This document shows positions 48,008-57,204 of a stretch of DNA of 59,488 nucleotides, piece by piece. A program made the position numbers and the translations under genes. The stretch's first letter is position 1, and each line of letters begins with the position of its first letter. The DNA is from a virus: positions 1-59,488 of IMG/VR virus record IMGVR_UViG_3300027849_000014; one strand, given 5' to 3'. The notes beneath the pieces were generated by a model. That model was given only the letters and a program-made list of their open reading frames with translations. It did not search any database and was not told the origin of the DNA.

Positions 48008-50443
48008 TTATCTTGGGTCAAATTCTGCTAAATCAAAACCATCTAGGCTGTCTTCATTAGACTCAAACCTTTGAGGTGGTAAATTATTTTTTCTTTGATT
48101 TATAAGTCTTGACTGTTCGCTGTTCGCCTGACTTATTCTGCCTGACTTGGCCGACTCTCTGCCTGCTTCCCTTGTTGCTAAGGCCTCAGCCTCCATTCCA
48201 TTAAGCTGCTGGTTATAGCTAAACTCTTCAGCCATAAGCATGCTTTTAAGTTGAGCCTGATTCTTCATCTTCTCTATTTCAAAAGCTATCTCCGCTTGTT
48301 TCATTTGCATTTTGGCCTGCATCTCCGCTTGAGATTTCTGCATTGCCATCTGGCCTGCCATCTGCTGAGATTTTAATTGTGAAGCCGCTTGCATCTGCTG
48401 TTGAAGCATAGCCGCTTTCTGGTCTGCGTCTTGCTTCTGCTTTCTTTTTACTTTAAGCAATTGATTAGCAAGCTTTATGTTTTTTATTTCTCTAATATCA
48501 ATTGCATCTTCAAGATTAATATCTCCCTTAGATAAAGCCATCTGAATGTTCTGCTCCAGCTTAGCCTTCTCTTCTTCGTCAGGGGCTACATCTATAAATA
48601 TTCCAAAGTCGTATATGTATAAATCTGAAATATCATTTAATATACTTACGTTATATTTTCCTATCTTATTAATGAAGTCATCTTTAAAATCCGAGTACTC
48701 TAATACATCTGCAATTCTATATGTTAAAGCCTCTGACAATGTTCTATATATATATAAACTACCCTGAAGTATGTGTCTAGTTGCTGTGTTAGAATTTAAA
48801 GCGGCAAGCTTCTGTAATCCTACTAGAGAATTAGGGTCGGGACTAGAGCCATCTCTCGCCTCGTTTAAGCCTGTTACCTGGCGAATCATCCCTAGGTAAT
48901 GGTTATAGTTAGATATAAGCATTTGAGTCTTACTAGCTCCGCTATTGGATGTCAGTTGCTGTATAGGTACACGAGCTTGATTGAAATCTCCGTCTTGTGT
49001 GTAGCTTCTACCAACTACACTACCAGTCTGAAAATATAATCTTAATGCGTCTTCAGGGTTGTAGGCTTGTCCTGTCCCTAGGTCTACTTCACTTAATCCA
49101 TCCGCGTCAATAAACACACCGTCTGGAACAACTCTTGCTATTACCTGCTGTAGTTTTAAATGAGTAAGCTGTATGAGGTCTGTAAACGGAATCATTCTTC
49201 TAACTAAAGATTCAATAACTCCCTTGTACATTCTTGGTGCTACCGCTACGTAATTAGGCATAGCGTGTTGAGAGGCTGACTGAGGTCTTACCATATTCTT
49301 AGCAAGCTCCCATTTTAAAATTATATCCGTACCCATCACCATTACACCGTCATACCAAACGTCAATTGTTTTAGACACCTTTTCAAACTTGCCGTCTTCC
49401 ATCATATCTAAAGGAGGATTAAATCGGTCGTCTTTCTCAATCATTTTTACTCCTCCATTATCAGAAACTTTTTTCTTATAAACCATTTTTTTTGTGGTCT
49501 TATAATTAAAGTATAACAATGTCACTGTGTCTCTAGTAAAAATATCATTCTGCTGCATCTGCGCAACATTATAATAGTCATACCAGCTTTGACTGTACTT
49601 GGATATTTTCTCTAAGTCTTCATTCGTAAGGCTTGGGTCTATCTTTAAGAGCTCTGTGATTGGAACCACTTTTATTTCTCCCCAATAGAAACAGTCTTTA
49701 AAGTGTGGGTCTTCTGTATAGCTGTATACTATATTAGCAGGGTCTACATACGAGACCTGAACCCCTGAACCTGGCAGAAACTCATGCTTTGCACAACCAA
49801 TACCTATAACTGTTAAGTCATAGTCTATTCTTTTTCTTGTATCATCGTAATGGTTCTCCGAAAACATTGTGTCAATCGCCTCTTCCTCAGCTATCTCTAT
49901 AGCTGGCTTATAGTTAAGGGTCATATACAGGGTAAGCTCTTCATCGTTCTCAGGAATACTCTCAGGGTTCATAGTAAACGGGTCTACACCTGTTGCTTTT
50001 TGAATGTCCAGAAGAAGGTCTTTAGCCGCCATCTGCGACTCAACTATATCTTGATACTTACTTCTTTTACCCTGTGACAAAGCGTCCTGAGCATAGGCCT
50101 TAACTTTAAAAAGTCTATCAGACATTCCGTTAACAACTATATCTACAAACTTAGGAAGTATAGGGACGGGTGTCCAGTCAAGGTTTAGGTAAGACAAGTC
50201 TCCGTCTACTGCCAGTTCACTTTTATATTTTGCAACAGACTGTTCGCCTCTTGCATATAAACGAAGTCTATGAAAATCTCTCCACTGACCGTAGTATCTA
50301 CTTCCATTGCCGTCTTTCTTAAACCACTCATACTGTATCGCTTGCCCTATCTGTAAGCCAAACTCATCAGTGGCTTTTTCGGCATCTGATACAAATTGAC
50401 TAGGGAATCCTACAGATGAAATATCTATCTTAACTTCTTTCAT
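48008..50443 (-). CDS. Portal protein, 811 aa
   Basis: The N-terminal third contains WRDFHRLRLYARGEQSVAKY and a following YLNLDWTPVPILPKFVDIVV, typical of crAss-like portals. The middle includes the clip and stem regions (VRRMIPFTDLIQLTHLKLQQ and a TGLNEARDGSSPDPNSLVG loop). The C-terminal 150 residues form a Gln/Met/Lys-rich coiled barrel helix (about 655-740). The length is typical for portals with long barrels in podoviruses. It would form the dodecameric entry vertex. It starts one base before the terminase stop region, so packaging genes are coupled. Confidence 0.85.
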   Translation of the reverse strand: MKEVKIDISSVGFPSQFVSDAEKATDEFGLQIGQAIQYEWFKKDGNGSRYYGQWRDFHRLRLYARGEQSVAKYKSELAVDGDLSYLNLDWTPVPILPKFVDIVVNGMSDRLFKVKAYAQDALSQGKRSKYQDIVESQMAAKDLLLDIQKATGVDPFTMNPESIPENDEELTLYMTLNYKPAIEIAEEEAIDTMFSENHYDDTRKRIDYDLTVIGIGCAKHEFLPGSGVQVSYVDPANIVYSYTEDPHFKDCFYWGEIKVVPITELLKIDPSLTNEDLEKISKYSQSWYDYYNVAQMQQNDIFTRDTVTLLYFNYKTTKKMVYKKKVSDNGGVKMIEKDDRFNPPLDMMEDGKFEKVSKTIDVWYDGVMVMGTDIILKWELAKNMVRPQSASQHAMPNYVAVAPRMYKGVIESLVRRMIPFTDLIQLTHLKLQQVIARVVPDGVFIDADGLSEVDLGTGQAYNPEDALRLYFQTGSVVGRSYTQDGDFNQARVPIQQLTSNSGASKTQMLISNYNHYLGMIRQVTGLNEARDGSSPDPNSLVGLQKLAALNSNTATRHILQGSLYIYRTLSEALTYRIADVLEYSDFKDDFINKIGKYNVSILNDISDLYIYDFGIFIDVAPDEEEKAKLEQNIQMALSKGDINLEDAIDIREIKNIKLANQLLKVKRKQKQDADQKAAMLQQQMQAASQLKSQQMAGQMAMQKSQAEMQAKMQMKQAEIAFEIEKMKNQAQLKSMLMAEEFSYNQQLNGMEAEALATREAGRESAKSGRISQANSEQSRLINQRKNNLPPQRFESNEDSLDGFDLAEFDPR

Positions 50444-52693
50444 CTATCTTATTAAATCGCTTGTTAATCCCTTATTGGTATACCTCGCAAAGTTAATGGA
50501 AATTTTCGAGCTTTTCTTTTCAGGTGTATAAAGATGTTTTTGGCAGGCCATTATAGCTAAGCCACTACTAATTGAAGCATCAAACTTGGTTCTATTGGAT
50601 ATGTCAAACTTAGCCCAATCCTCTAGCGTCCTAGTAAAAACCATTGTCCCCATTAGGTCAGAGTCTCTAAATGTTTCCTCTATATCTAAGCCCACATGTT
50701 TTTCAATATATGATTCTATTGCCGCAGCATGAGCCTGCTTTATATCTTCACTTGAGTTAGGTATACCACCCAGCTCTCTTTCTGTTATAGATAGTTTATT
50801 GTACGGCTTGTCAGGTCTATTAATACAGAACCCTCGATAGCCTCTATTCTTAAAATGGTAAAGCAGTCTAGGCTTATTGTTCTCTATAAGTATAGGCATT
50901 CCATAAAAGACACAGGCCATTAGCACTTCTTCAAAAAATATCTCTGCTGTTTGCGGTCTCGCCACATACTCAAGAAAAAACTCATTGCTAGGAGCTTCGT
51001 CCATATTAAACTTAGTTAGCCCATGCAGCGCACCGTTAGATGCTCCGCCACCAACAGTTCCTGAGATGTCATAGCTATCACATCCAAATGCGCCAAGGTG
51101 TTCATTGGCAGGTAATTTTCTTCCATTCCTATTTATAAATCTATTCTGTAAATTTTTGTTTGGAGTCCATGATACTAAAAACCTTCCTCCTCTGTTTGGA
51201 GTCCATATTACTTCTGTATCTTTTATTCCGTTCTTCCATGAAAACGAACCTCTTGTTAAGTGGTGCTCCCTTATAACAGAATCGTTGTAGTCTATCTGCT
51301 GATAAATTCTTGTTAAATTAAATAAAGATTGCTTACTCTCATCTCTGAACGCATGTGATTCTGTTCTAGGAAATTGTCTGTAGAATTCATTCAAAGCATC
51401 AGGGTCACTCTTTAAAGAGTCTACCTCATTCTCCCAATAATCAATTGCACCTTGATTTATTTTTTCTCCATCTACACCAAGCAAGGGTTTAACGGGAGCT
51501 CTGAATACAGGCATGCCATACCTGTCTATAAATCCTTCCATGTTCCACTCCATTGGAATAAACAAACTATATAATCCGCTTTTAGTTTGTCCGTTGGAAT
51601 TTCTTTTTTCTAATGATGAGTCTTCAAATAGCTTTTTAAAGTTAGCCCCTCCTTTGCTCAAGGCATTAGAAGTAGAACCCATCATACATTTACCAATAAC
51701 CCTACTACCTAAACGTAAACAGGTCTTTGTAACTCGCCAGTTATTTAGTATGTTGTTAGGCTTTATCCATTTTCCGCTTTCATCATGAACAAGTAGTAAT
51801 AACTTTTCTCCATCATAAGAGTTGTCGTCAGTGTTTTTCCAGTCAATGGTTGTATCTAACCCTAACAGTTCTTCTGTGTCTGACTTATACATATTCTTTT
51901 TTGTAATCTTAGACGCAGGTATCCTAAACGCTAGTTCTGTTTTAGGCTTATCCATACCGTCCTGAATAGGCTTAAAAAAGAAAGGCAATCTATTTGCTAT
52001 AGGAACAACCTTGTCTGTAAACATTTTCTTTGAATCAGAACCTGTCTTTGATAGAATACCAACCCTCGCATCCTTAGCTAAGGTTCCTGTATTTACACAC
52101 TCCGATGAGCCCATATAAGAAAACCCTGACCTCCTTATCTTAAGGTACGTCATTCCAAAGGACCTAGTGTCTGCCTTGCATGCCTCCCAAAAAATATAAA
52201 ATATTCTATTAGCTTCCCTGTAATCTGGATAACCAACATCAATAGAAGTCCATTGAAGGTACATGTAATGAGCGCCAGTTATATATGTGTGCTCTCCGTT
52301 GTTATAAAACCAATGCCCCAACTCCCTACTGTCAAACTCTTTTTCTATATAGTCTACCCAGTTGTTTTTAAATTCATTAGGCATTTCATTCCATTGAAAT
52401 ATAGATTGAATTTTATTAAGCTGTTTAGGTATGTCAATTCGTTCCCAGTATTGCATAGCCTTAGACTTAGAGCGAGAATGTATTTTCTTAGGAACTTTTG
52501 GTAAAGCAATTATCAGCCCCTGAACATTTAACACCTCTCCTATCTCACCGCTTTTAGATATACATATTAAGTCATACTTTTCATTGTATCCGTAATCCCA
52601 ACTCTTGTTTCTGTTCTTGTTGGAGAGTACTGACTTAGGCACATAATCTTCTAAAGATTTATACAGCGCTTTATTTTGACCTTCTTTCTGCAA
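50444..52693 (-). CDS. Terminase large subunit, 749 aa
   Basis: This is the DNA-packaging motor. The ATPase has RRSGFSYMGSSE at about 189-200 in the Walker A position, LLLLVHDESGKW near 295-305 (Walker B with catalytic Glu) and MGSTSNALSKGG near 340-350 (coupling motif). The nuclease domain has FGCDSYDIS near 535-543 (metal Asp), a central ILIENNKPRLLYHF and a late FDASISSGLAIMAC near 706 (Asp). The Walker A site lacks the usual GKS/GKT lysine, though an arginine pair precedes it, as in some other large terminases. Length and overall layout fit crAss-like TerL. Confidence 0.87.
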   Translation of the reverse strand: MQKEGQNKALYKSLEDYVPKSVLSNKNRNKSWDYGYNEKYDLICISKSGEIGEVLNVQGLIIALPKVPKKIHSRSKSKAMQYWERIDIPKQLNKIQSIFQWNEMPNEFKNNWVDYIEKEFDSRELGHWFYNNGEHTYITGAHYMYLQWTSIDVGYPDYREANRIFYIFWEACKADTRSFGMTYLKIRRSGFSYMGSSECVNTGTLAKDARVGILSKTGSDSKKMFTDKVVPIANRLPFFFKPIQDGMDKPKTELAFRIPASKITKKNMYKSDTEELLGLDTTIDWKNTDDNSYDGEKLLLLVHDESGKWIKPNNILNNWRVTKTCLRLGSRVIGKCMMGSTSNALSKGGANFKKLFEDSSLEKRNSNGQTKSGLYSLFIPMEWNMEGFIDRYGMPVFRAPVKPLLGVDGEKINQGAIDYWENEVDSLKSDPDALNEFYRQFPRTESHAFRDESKQSLFNLTRIYQQIDYNDSVIREHHLTRGSFSWKNGIKDTEVIWTPNRGGRFLVSWTPNKNLQNRFINRNGRKLPANEHLGAFGCDSYDISGTVGGGASNGALHGLTKFNMDEAPSNEFFLEYVARPQTAEIFFEEVLMACVFYGMPILIENNKPRLLYHFKNRGYRGFCINRPDKPYNKLSITERELGGIPNSSEDIKQAHAAAIESYIEKHVGLDIEETFRDSDLMGTMVFTRTLEDWAKFDISNRTKFDASISSGLAIMACQKHLYTPEKKSSKISINFARYTNKGLTSDLIR

Positions 52694-52952
52694 ATCCTTG
52701 TTTTGTGTTTACTTTATTATCACTACCATCTAAATCTAAAGCGGCTCTCTCTGCTTCTATTCTGTTTAGTATTTCAAACGCATCGAATATTGCGAGCTTT
52801 TTAGTTGCTGCCGCATTCTTTAATCTGTCTGCTGCTAAGTCGTCTTCGGGGTCGTGCTTTATAATGTCTTCTCTTGCAACTTTTATTAACTGCTCCACCG
52901 CGCTTCTGGCAGCAGATATAATATCTAGTTTTATTTCTGTGTTTGATTTCAT
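52671..52952 (-). CDS. Small helical protein before the terminase, 93 aa
   Basis: The protein is helical and charged (IKLDIISAARSAVEQLIKVA, then ADRLKNAAATKKLAIFDAFE), with a flexible basic end. It overlaps the terminase start by 23 bases and the upstream gene by four bases. Position and composition would fit a terminase small subunit, but no recognisable DNA-binding motif is present, so this remains a suggestion. Confidence 0.5.
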   Translation of the reverse strand: MKSNTEIKLDIISAARSAVEQLIKVAREDIIKHDPEDDLAADRLKNAAATKKLAIFDAFEILNRIEAERAALDLDGSDNKVNTKQGFAERRSK

Positions 52953-53512
52953 AGTATCATTGTTATTTGATGGTCGAACATACGATAAAGCTTTTCTCCA
53001 TCAACCTCAAACTCATACTCGCTGTCAGGCTTAAAAGAAATTAAATCTCCCTTCTTAACTCCTTGGCTAATTAATTTTTCGTTTGGAATCTCTACTAAAC
53101 CAACCAAAGGTTCTTCCTTTGTGTTCTTAAATATAATAGACTCTTTTGTTTTTACTGGCTTTATGTAGCAGTACCTATCATGGGCATGCCAAACATTATC
53201 TTGTTTGTATGCAAAGTACTGGTCGTGGTCTACTAAGAATAGGTTGTCTTTAAAAAAACTTTTACCGCTTCTCCTTTGTCCCCTGATGTCGTTGTAGAAT
53301 TTAAAAACATTGTGATGAACAAGGAGGGTGTCTCCTTCTTTTATGGGACCAGAATAATTTATAGGCAATGCTTTTACTTCGGCATATCTATTTGAATATC
53401 TTACATCCTCCTCTGAAGAGCTGACTAAAAAGTCTATACCTCCAATGTTTTTAGTATTGGAGTATCTTTTATTTTCTCTGGGGGTTACTATAAAGTCTGT
53501 TGGTGATTTCAA
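52949..53512 (-). CDS. Tandem GroES-like (Cpn10-fold) protein, 187 aa
   Basis: Two GroES-like halves are visible. The first has IGGIDFLVSSSEEDVRYSN followed by AEVKALP and IKEGDTLLVHHNVFKFYND. The second has LVGLVEIPNEKLISQGVKKG, DLISFKPDSEYEFEVDGEKL and a closing YRMFDHQITMIL, which aligns well with the GroES end (VGDIVIF...., EVLIM, DILAIV). GroES-type hydrophobic mobile loops are not obvious. It lies next to the terminase and far from the GroEL unit, so it may be a chaperonin cap for virion subunits or a Cpn10-fold structural protein. Confidence 0.55.
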   Translation of the reverse strand: MKSPTDFIVTPRENKRYSNTKNIGGIDFLVSSSEEDVRYSNRYAEVKALPINYSGPIKEGDTLLVHHNVFKFYNDIRGQRRSGKSFFKDNLFLVDHDQYFAYKQDNVWHAHDRYCYIKPVKTKESIIFKNTKEEPLVGLVEIPNEKLISQGVKKGDLISFKPDSEYEFEVDGEKLYRMFDHQITMIL

Positions 53513-53733
53513 AAGTTTATGTTGTATTCAATGGACACAGGCATAGCAGGGCTAAACTCTTTCCAAAGAACAATAACATCATCTTCTTCTATGTAAATCT
53601 TGTAGGACTGTAATACAGAGTCGTACTTTATTAAATGAATCTTGTATGCTCCATTCAAAACGTTCTGACCTACCAGGTAATGCATAGCTCCAGACTTATA
53701 ATCTGGACCGACAGATATTTTTCTTATATCCAT
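53509..53733 (-). CDS. Conserved small protein, 74 aa
   Basis: The sequence MDIRKISVGPDYKSGAMHYL and the following VLNGAYKIHLIKYD have a look I recall from small proteins next to terminase or chaperonin-like genes in marine phages; the function is not known to me. It is a beta-rich fold (SYKIYIEEDDVIVLWKEF). It overlaps the tandem GroES-like gene by four bases, so the two may act together. Confidence 0.6.
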   Translation of the reverse strand: MDIRKISVGPDYKSGAMHYLVGQNVLNGAYKIHLIKYDSVLQSYKIYIEEDDVIVLWKEFSPAMPVSIEYNINF

Positions 53734-53756
53734 TATATTAAATTAAAAATTTATAT

Positions 53757-53825
53757 TATCTTTGTTCAAGTCTCTACAACATCAAGTCAATGGTTTTCGA
53801 TTTCGGTCAATTCTGTTGACTTTTT
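53757..53825 (+). ncRNA. Possible short antisense-direction RNA between fibre and terminase genes
   Basis: A plus-strand -7 box TATCTTTG (53757-53764) is followed about 40 bases later by a hairpin GTCAA-TTCTG-TTGAC (53806-53820) and T5 (53821-53825). An alternative longer helix pairs AAGTCAA (53784-53790) with TTGACTT (53816-53822). Together these could make an RNA of about 55 bases opposite to the late message. No -33 box is visible, so support is modest. Confidence 0.3.
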
Positions 53826-53843
53826 ACTTTAAATAAAATTCAC

Positions 53844-56800
53844 TTAAGCATAAAGCGTAACGCTTGTCATAGCCCCATCGTTTCCAACCAACTGTCCATC
53901 TGCTAATACTCCTGCTGGAGTATATGTTCTAAATAAAAACTCTTTATACTCTTGTAATACTCCTCCTATAGTTTGACTTCCTAGTGTGTAACTGTAAACC
54001 CTAGCTACACTATCCCCAAACTGCAATGCTAGTTTGTTTCTATCTGTAGGTACGGTTGCAGGGGTGTAAGTTACTTTGATTCTAAACTCTCCAGTTCCAT
54101 TCTTTGAAAATTGCAGCTCTCTAAATGTAGTCGGAGTACTTACTGAGTCTCCTACAAACAATGTTGAAGATTGTGTTGTTGCAATTGCTGGAGCACCTGA
54201 TGGAAATAATTCAGTTAGCTGACCTACCCATGATAAAGGCTGACTTGCGTCAGTTTCTATAACCTGACCCTGTGCTGTAACTCCTAATGTTTTAGCTACC
54301 GTTCCTGTAACAGTTCCACTTCCGTAAGAAGGTAAAGAAACAATTCCTGCTTTAGTTATCTCTAATGCGTTAGACTCATTTCCTGCTGTCGCTCCATTAC
54401 CTATAACATAAAGCATATCTGTTGCAACCCACGCGTCTACACTTCCAGGAGTTCCTACTAAGTTGAATGAACCTAAAACAGTTTCACGATAAGATGTAGA
54501 CTCTAGGCTTGTACCTACTGCAAGGCCTTGTTCACCAGCAACCCTACTACCGCTTCCTATTGCCATCCCTTTTGGTGCTGTTAAAAACACTGTGTTTTCA
54601 GAACCAATACTAAATCCTTGTGGAGCATTAACTTGATTCTCGTCCCCCCATGCGTTTGATTTAGTTGCTGTAGTTTCGTTTCCAGTTCCTAAAGATATTG
54701 AATAAGAACCTGATGCTGTATTGTCTTCTGCTCCAAGAGCTATTGAAAAGTTTCCAGATGCTTCATTGTCAGTTCCAAGTGCAAACGAGGAAGTTCCTGA
54801 TGAAACATTGGAGCCACCTATAGCTACAGCATCATCCCCTGATGCTGTTGAGTTTATACCCAAAGCAACACAACCTACTGATAATGAGCTGTTTCCTTCT
54901 CCAACTGCAAATGAGCGTTTCCCTTGAGTCAATGCACCTGCCATAGCTACTGACTCTTGACCTTCTGCTCTTGAAAGAGGATTAACGGCAAAGGCTCCTC
55001 TTTCTACTGCTATACCTGATGACAATGCTGTTGAGTTTTCTCCTATTGCAATACTTTCATTTCCTAGAGCACTAGAGTACTTAGCTCTTGCGTTAGCTTT
55101 ATATCCTGCCGCAAAACCATATCCTTGGTCTTGGCTGGGAGTGATAATAATTCCTATATGAGTTCCAACAGCAACTGTGAAAACACTATCACCTACTATC
55201 TCCCAAATATTAGTAGAAGTTTCTATAGCTGAAAGAACTACAATTGGAGTTAAAGGATATTCAGTCAGAGAAGGTATAAATATTTCGTCACCTGCGGCTA
55301 TTGTTCCGTCAAGTATGGTTGCTTCAACTGAGCTTGTGGTTGGTTGACTTATAACTGTTGCAAGCACCGCACCTGAAACTGATTTTCCAAGCGCAACATC
55401 AGCATCCCAAGCTGCGAAAGATTCATCATTGGCGGCAAACGAAGCCTTACCATAAGAAAGAGTCTTGTTTCCTAAAGATACACTGCCTTCTCCATAAGAA
55501 TAAGCGGCTGCCCCAATGGCTATTGAACTATTACCCTCTGCTTTACTGTCACTACCTACTGCAAAAGAAGTTGCGGCATAAGCATCAGAGCCGTTTCCCA
55601 TCGCTACAGACGAACCGCCTGAAGCTTTAGAGCTTTTACCTACTGCAAATGACCACGCGCCAGATGCGGTAGTGTCTCCACCAAGGGCTACAGCAGCATC
55701 TGCAGAAGCCTCTGTGCTTAATCCTATAGATACAGCACCTTCAGCTGAAGAAATTGTATTAGTTCCTATAGCTATAGACCCTATGCCTGTCGCCAATGAG
55801 TCCTTACCTATAGCTATTGCGTACTGCTCACCAGTCTCTGCTCCGAAACCTACTGCAAAAGAAGCTGCCCCTTGCGATTTAGCCTGCTCCATCAAAGCAA
55901 TAGATGACTCGCTTGAAGCAACAGCTGATGAACCTAATGCAAATGAATAATCTGCTTTAGCCTCTGCTCCTCTTCCAACTGCAAATGAAAAATCTCCATC
56001 CGCTTTACTATCTTGTCCAAAAGAATTAGCTCCCTCTCCATCTGCCTCTCCACTTCCAGTGGTGTCATTGAATATTAAAGAGTTTACTCCTAGTCCATTT
56101 TTTATTTTTGAATCACCTAGTTCATTTGGGCTTGTCCATATTGCAACAGTGCCAGCTGTTCCACTACCTGTAAGAACAGATGAGTTGTCAATCTTATCCC
56201 AGAATACGTTACCTAATAAATCTTCAGATATAATTGCCCAGTCACCAATTTCCCAGTCTGTAATTGTTCCCCCTCCTTGAGTAGGAAGTGGTGTCGTACC
56301 AGCTGTAGAAACTATCCAGTAGTATCCAGTGTTCGCAGGTGAGATTGCAATAAGGGTTAAAGAAGGGAAGTTTGTACTAGCGTTCCAGCCTCCTTGGAAT
56401 TCTAATCCTGAGCCTTGATAGTTCTCCCATCGTACTGTTCCATCAGTTTGTGAAACTAATACCTGCTCTCCGCTACCTACGTTACCTGCTCCATCAGCAA
56501 CCTGACCAAGTAGTACCGCTTCTCCTGAGCTGGTAAATTTTCCTTGTACAGTTAAATATGTTTCCATCATGACCCCGTCTATAAATAAAGACGTGCCTGT
56601 AACTCCAAGTTTACCTCCAACCGAAATATCTTCTGCAACAGTTAAAGAGCCTAAACCAAAACCGTTGTTTAGCGTTACCGTGTTTCCTGCAAAGTCTTGA
56701 AACAGCAGTGAATTAACCAATGTGTTTTGAGTACTAAACATTGCAATTCTAAATGCGTCTCCATCTAAAATTGTTTCTGCAGTAAAATTAGCAATGTCAC

Positions 56801-56924
56801 CTAGCGTAAAAGTTTTTGTCTGCTTTGGAACAGGACTCGAACTTGATGAGGTTCCAATTAAATAGTCTCCACTTTCTATTGGAGATTGATTAGGGTACGA
56901 TAAGGTGTTACTAATTTTAGCCAT
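53844..56924 (-). CDS. Tail fibre with YadA-type head repeats, 1026 aa
   Basis: The N-terminus has the virion-anchor pattern (SGDYLIGTSSSS, about 18-29, then KTFTLGDIANF). A short-chain beta part follows, then two blocks (about 290-515 and 630-795) made of 14-16-residue repeats of the type S-x-A-x-G, such as SFAVGRGAEAKADYSFALG. These repeats are those of the YadA/trimeric-adhesin head, where each turn adds one layer to a trimeric left-handed roll. A non-repeat insert lies between the blocks. The C-terminal 170 residues form a separate beta domain, probably receptor-binding. A trimeric host-recognition fibre is strongly suggested. Confidence 0.82.
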   Translation of the reverse strand: MAKISNTLSYPNQSPIESGDYLIGTSSSSSPVPKQTKTFTLGDIANFTAETILDGDAFRIAMFSTQNTLVNSLLFQDFAGNTVTLNNGFGLGSLTVAEDISVGGKLGVTGTSLFIDGVMMETYLTVQGKFTSSGEAVLLGQVADGAGNVGSGEQVLVSQTDGTVRWENYQGSGLEFQGGWNASTNFPSLTLIAISPANTGYYWIVSTAGTTPLPTQGGGTITDWEIGDWAIISEDLLGNVFWDKIDNSSVLTGSGTAGTVAIWTSPNELGDSKIKNGLGVNSLIFNDTTGSGEADGEGANSFGQDSKADGDFSFAVGRGAEAKADYSFALGSSAVASSESSIALMEQAKSQGAASFAVGFGAETGEQYAIAIGKDSLATGIGSIAIGTNTISSAEGAVSIGLSTEASADAAVALGGDTTASGAWSFAVGKSSKASGGSSVAMGNGSDAYAATSFAVGSDSKAEGNSSIAIGAAAYSYGEGSVSLGNKTLSYGKASFAANDESFAAWDADVALGKSVSGAVLATVISQPTTSSVEATILDGTIAAGDEIFIPSLTEYPLTPIVVLSAIETSTNIWEIVGDSVFTVAVGTHIGIIITPSQDQGYGFAAGYKANARAKYSSALGNESIAIGENSTALSSGIAVERGAFAVNPLSRAEGQESVAMAGALTQGKRSFAVGEGNSSLSVGCVALGINSTASGDDAVAIGGSNVSSGTSSFALGTDNEASGNFSIALGAEDNTASGSYSISLGTGNETTATKSNAWGDENQVNAPQGFSIGSENTVFLTAPKGMAIGSGSRVAGEQGLAVGTSLESTSYRETVLGSFNLVGTPGSVDAWVATDMLYVIGNGATAGNESNALEITKAGIVSLPSYGSGTVTGTVAKTLGVTAQGQVIETDASQPLSWVGQLTELFPSGAPAIATTQSSTLFVGDSVSTPTTFRELQFSKNGTGEFRIKVTYTPATVPTDRNKLALQFGDSVARVYSYTLGSQTIGGVLQEYKEFLFRTYTPAGVLADGQLVGNDGAMTSVTLYA

Positions 56925-56927
56925 TGT

Positions 56928-57164
56928 TTATTCTTTTTTTTCGGTGACCTCTCCTGTCTGTAAATTAATCACAGATTGGTCTCCGTATTTTTTTATTAGC
57001 TCCTGTTCAAGCTGCACAAACTTACTCTTAATTGATTTTATGTTTGTGATAATACCTTCCTTTTGAATCTCTAATTCTCCAACAGATATTTTAGCTTTCG
57101 TAAAAGCACTTTGTAAATCTTGTAAATTATTTAATTCCTCTTGCGTTAGTTTTTTGCTTTCCAT
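56928..57164 (-). CDS. Small coiled-coil protein, 78 aa
   Basis: One long charged helix is predicted (LTQEELNNLQDLQSAFTKAK, then KEGIITNIKSIKSKFVQLEQ), without membrane segments. Similar short coiled-coil proteins accompany fibre or lysis genes in other phages and may trimerise or act as chaperones. It ends three bases before the fibre start and has an upstream TATCTTTG element at 57193-57200. Confidence 0.6.
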   Translation of the reverse strand: MESKKLTQEELNNLQDLQSAFTKAKISVGELEIQKEGIITNIKSIKSKFVQLEQELIKKYGDQSVINLQTGEVTEKKE

Positions 57165-57192
57165 TTTATTGAATTTAATTTTAATATTTATA

Positions 57193-57200
57193 CAAAGATA
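57193..57200 (-). promoter_or_regulatory. Possible promoter before the coiled-coil and fibre genes
   Basis: TATCTTTG on the minus strand, 29 bases before the start of the 78-residue gene, in the gap after the holin. A suitable -33 box is not visible. Confidence 0.35.
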
Positions 57201-57204
57201 CTAT

